NCBI GenBank assembly: GCA_021159425.1 | Contig: JAGGRU010000102.1 | Location: 1 to 8,819 of the forward strand | Length of the DNA stretch: 8,819 bases | Source of the DNA: Sulfurovum sp. | Lineage (GTDB): Bacteria > Campylobacterota > Campylobacteria > Campylobacterales > Sulfurovaceae | Direction of reading: 5' to 3' | Shown here: positions 7,839 to 8,819 of the stretch, piece by piece | How the letters are laid out: each line of letters starts with the position of its first letter | Position numbering within the stretch: position 1 is the first letter of the stretch | Notes under the pieces: model-generated | Databases searched by the model: none | What the model saw: the letters and a program-made list of their open reading frames with translations, nothing else | Told to the model about the DNA's origin: nothing | Made by a program: the position numbers and the translations under genes

Positions 7839-7864
7839 TACTTGTTCTTGATGTAGTAGTTTTA

Positions 7865-7960
7865 ATGTAGGGTGGTGCATTTATGCCCACCATGAACGCA
7901 GCGAAAAATAAATATCAATTGCTTTGCAATTGTTGGTGGGCTTAAAAGCCCACCCTACAT
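7865..7960. repeat. REP pair 3 (REPIN-like) with an extra central hairpin
   Basis: The left unit (7867-7891) is GTAG followed by GGTGG, a bulged T, GCAT, loop TT, ATGC, CCACC. The right unit (7935-7958) is GGTGGGCTT, loop AA, AAGCCCACC, then CTAC, with flanking CCACC/CTAC inverted relative to the left. The outer ends match as ATGTAGGGTGG and CCACCCTACAT. Between the units, CAATTGC (7916-7922), TTT and GCAATTG (7926-7932) form a perfect 7-bp hairpin, giving a three-stem element. It lies between the lipoprotein gene and the alaS promoter region. Together with 7776-7864 and 7961-8000 it accounts for the 225-nt gap between the two genes. Confidence 0.75.
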
Positions 7961-7963
7961 AGT

Positions 7964-7987
7964 GTTACACCTAGTGAAAGGTGAAAC
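7964..7987 (-). terminator. Hairpin after the lipoprotein gene, possible terminator without T tract
   Basis: GTTACACCT (7964-7972) pairs with AGGTGAAAC (7979-7987) as a 9-bp stem with one mismatch and a 6-nt loop. It starts 13 nt beyond the lipoprotein stop on the - strand. No run of T follows; instead the next structure downstream is REP pair 3. The two may together end or stabilise the lipoprotein transcript. Confidence 0.35.
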
Positions 7988-8000
7988 CAGTTAAGAAGAA

Positions 8001-8453
8001 TTACAAATAAAATTTACAGAAAGCATCTTCCGGATAGTCAAAAGATCCAAAAATATCTGTTGCACCTTCTACAATATCGATACCGTTATCACAACTGTAT
8101 GGTATATCATCTTTACCTTCTCCTAAGTCATCTGCAATATAGAGAGGGTGATCATAAAAAGGAACTGTGCCAGCGAAGTCAAAAAGATCAAATTCACAAC
8201 GGTCTCCTGCAACAAATGTAAATTCACCAAATGCATTTGTAAAATCATCTGTCACAATCGTTTCGTCTGGACCATAACAAGTATAAGGAACAAATTCTGC
8301 TCCTAAACCAATCGTTTCATCCATTAAAAACAGTGTCACATATTCTGGACCAGGATCAACAATGACTACATCATTGCCTCCACTGCTACCACAACCGCTC
8401 AATGCAAATACAGCAACACCGGCAACTATGAATCCTACTAGTTTCTTGTTCAT
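8001..8453 (-). CDS. Small acidic lipoprotein with two tandem two-cysteine modules
   Basis: The 150-residue precursor has a textbook lipoprotein signal: MNKK, a hydrophobic stretch, then LSGC with the lipidated Cys21, followed by GSSGGN and a flexible linker. The mature part is strongly acidic and contains two related modules. Module 1 (about 43-90) has VPYTC (Cys59), a run ending TNAFGEFTF, and DRCEFDL (Cys86). Module 2 (about 106-150) has IPYSC (Cys121), TDIFGSFDY and AFCKFYL (Cys146). The paired cysteines probably form one disulphide per module in the periplasm. Glycine after the lipidated cysteine, rather than aspartate, is compatible with outer-membrane sorting. ATG at 8451-8453 has AGGAGGG 4 nt upstream. 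I do not recognise a named family, and ligand or role is unknown. Confidence 0.8.
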   Translation of the reverse strand: MNKKLVGFIVAGVAVFALSGCGSSGGNDVVIVDPGPEYVTLFLMDETIGLGAEFVPYTCYGPDETIVTDDFTNAFGEFTFVAGDRCEFDLFDFAGTVPFYDHPLYIADDLGEGKDDIPYSCDNGIDIVEGATDIFGSFDYPEDAFCKFYL

Positions 8454-8482
8454 TCTACCCTCCTGGTTTTTTATCTATCTGA

Positions 8483-8510
8483 AGTATATCTTACAATTGT
8501 CTTACATTTG
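8483..8510 (-). promoter_or_regulatory. Candidate promoter and direct-repeat operator of the lipoprotein gene
   Basis: Two 11-nt direct repeats on the + strand, TCTTACAATTG (8489-8499) and TCTTACATTTG (8500-8510), differ at one position. On the - strand they directly precede TATACT (8483-8488), a good -10 box about 30 nt upstream of the ATG, and they cover the spacer and -35 position. Seven-base repeats with 4-nt gaps at one helical turn are how OmpR/PhoB-family regulators usually bind, so activation by such a protein is plausible. No specific regulator can be named. Confidence 0.4.
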
Positions 8511-8520
8511 TGAGAGTGGT

Positions 8521-8819
8521 TTATTTCCATCTTCTTAGTTTATTGTGACAAGAGATACATTCATTAAGTATTTTAGTATAGCTTTTACTTGCACTGTGTT
8601 TACGATTTTCTCCTATACTACTTTTTATTTTATCGGCGTATGTCAGTATATTCTCTGTTTGCTGCTTTGCATAAGATGGACTGTAATCCATTTTCCACTT
8701 AGGAGCAACCTCTACATTGGCAGTAGCCTTTTTAAGATTATCTACACCTTCAACCACCATTTTGTCATCGTTAGAGAGTATACCTTTTTGGATCTGCGCC
8801 ATAGCCGTTTCCATCACTT
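8521..8819 (-). CDS. Cytochrome c-like protein with C-terminal CxxCH, partial (N-terminus outside window)
   Basis: The frame is open to the right edge, so the GTG at 8815-8817 is probably internal and only about the last 98 residues are visible. They are mostly amphipathic helix: QKGILSNDDKMVVEGVDNLKK, a loop with WKMDYSPSYAKQQ, a helix TENILTYADKIKSSIG, and a last helix SYTKILNECISCHNKLRRWK. The CISCH haem-binding motif (Cys87, Cys90, His91 of the visible part) lies eight residues from the end. This placement, after a helical bundle, resembles class II cytochromes (cytochrome c' and b562-like). A periplasmic redox or sensing role is likely; the signal peptide and any haem sixth ligand lie outside the window. 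The stop is 67 nt before the lipoprotein start, a gap that holds the lipoprotein's own candidate promoter. Confidence 0.78.
   Translation of the reverse strand, partial: VMETAMAQIQKGILSNDDKMVVEGVDNLKKATANVEVAPKWKMDYSPSYAKQQTENILTYADKIKSSIGENRKHSASKSYTKILNECISCHNKLRRWK

Noticed and set aside
3970..7960. A composite transposon or island bounded by the REP pairs
   Set aside because: The genes between them are core genes in conserved order with no transposase or integrase, so the repeats look like separate small insertions.
1..8819. A novel defence, toxin-antitoxin or biosynthetic system
   Set aside because: Every sizeable gene is either a recognisable housekeeping gene or a small membrane, lipoprotein or cytochrome gene; no effector, nuclease or paired antitoxin architecture is visible.

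Overview
The window looks like chromosomal DNA of a Campylobacterota bacterium (formerly Epsilonproteobacteria), most likely from the Sulfurovum/Sulfurimonas side. The reasons are an AT-rich coding style, a glutamine synthetase without the adenylylation tyrosine (also known in Helicobacter pylori), and the gene order alaS - maf - alpha-oxoamine synthase - PBP1A. From memory, C. jejuni keeps alaS-maf-pbpA together (Cj0506-Cj0508) and H. pylori keeps pbp1A next to a bioF-like gene (HP0597-HP0598). The genus is an inference.

Layout. The left edge holds the last 166 codons of glnA on the + strand, closed by a strong terminator hairpin. Everything else is on the - strand. Read in the direction of transcription from 7775 down to 666, five genes run in tight succession: alaS, a four-helix membrane protein (1 nt after the alaS stop), maf, a BioF-like PLP enzyme and a class A penicillin-binding protein. 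This looks like one operon mixing alanine charging of tRNA, nucleotide-pool housekeeping and peptidoglycan synthesis. Further right are a small acidic lipoprotein built from two copies of a two-cysteine module and the C-terminal part of a CxxCH cytochrome that runs off the right edge.

The most distinctive non-coding feature is a set of three paired palindromes (3970-4041, 4615-4678, 7865-7960). Each half begins with GTAGGG followed by its own short palindrome. This is the architecture of REP sequences paired into REPINs, which RAYT (Y1-type) transposases are thought to mobilise. Two pairs lie inside the operon, and in both cases the GTAG head supplies the in-frame TAG stop of the preceding gene. 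The last 16 residues of Maf are encoded by REP DNA. The third pair sits just upstream of the operon's probable promoter.

I see no tRNA, rRNA, CRISPR array, complete transposase, phage or defence system. Apart from the REP pairs the region is ordinary core genome.
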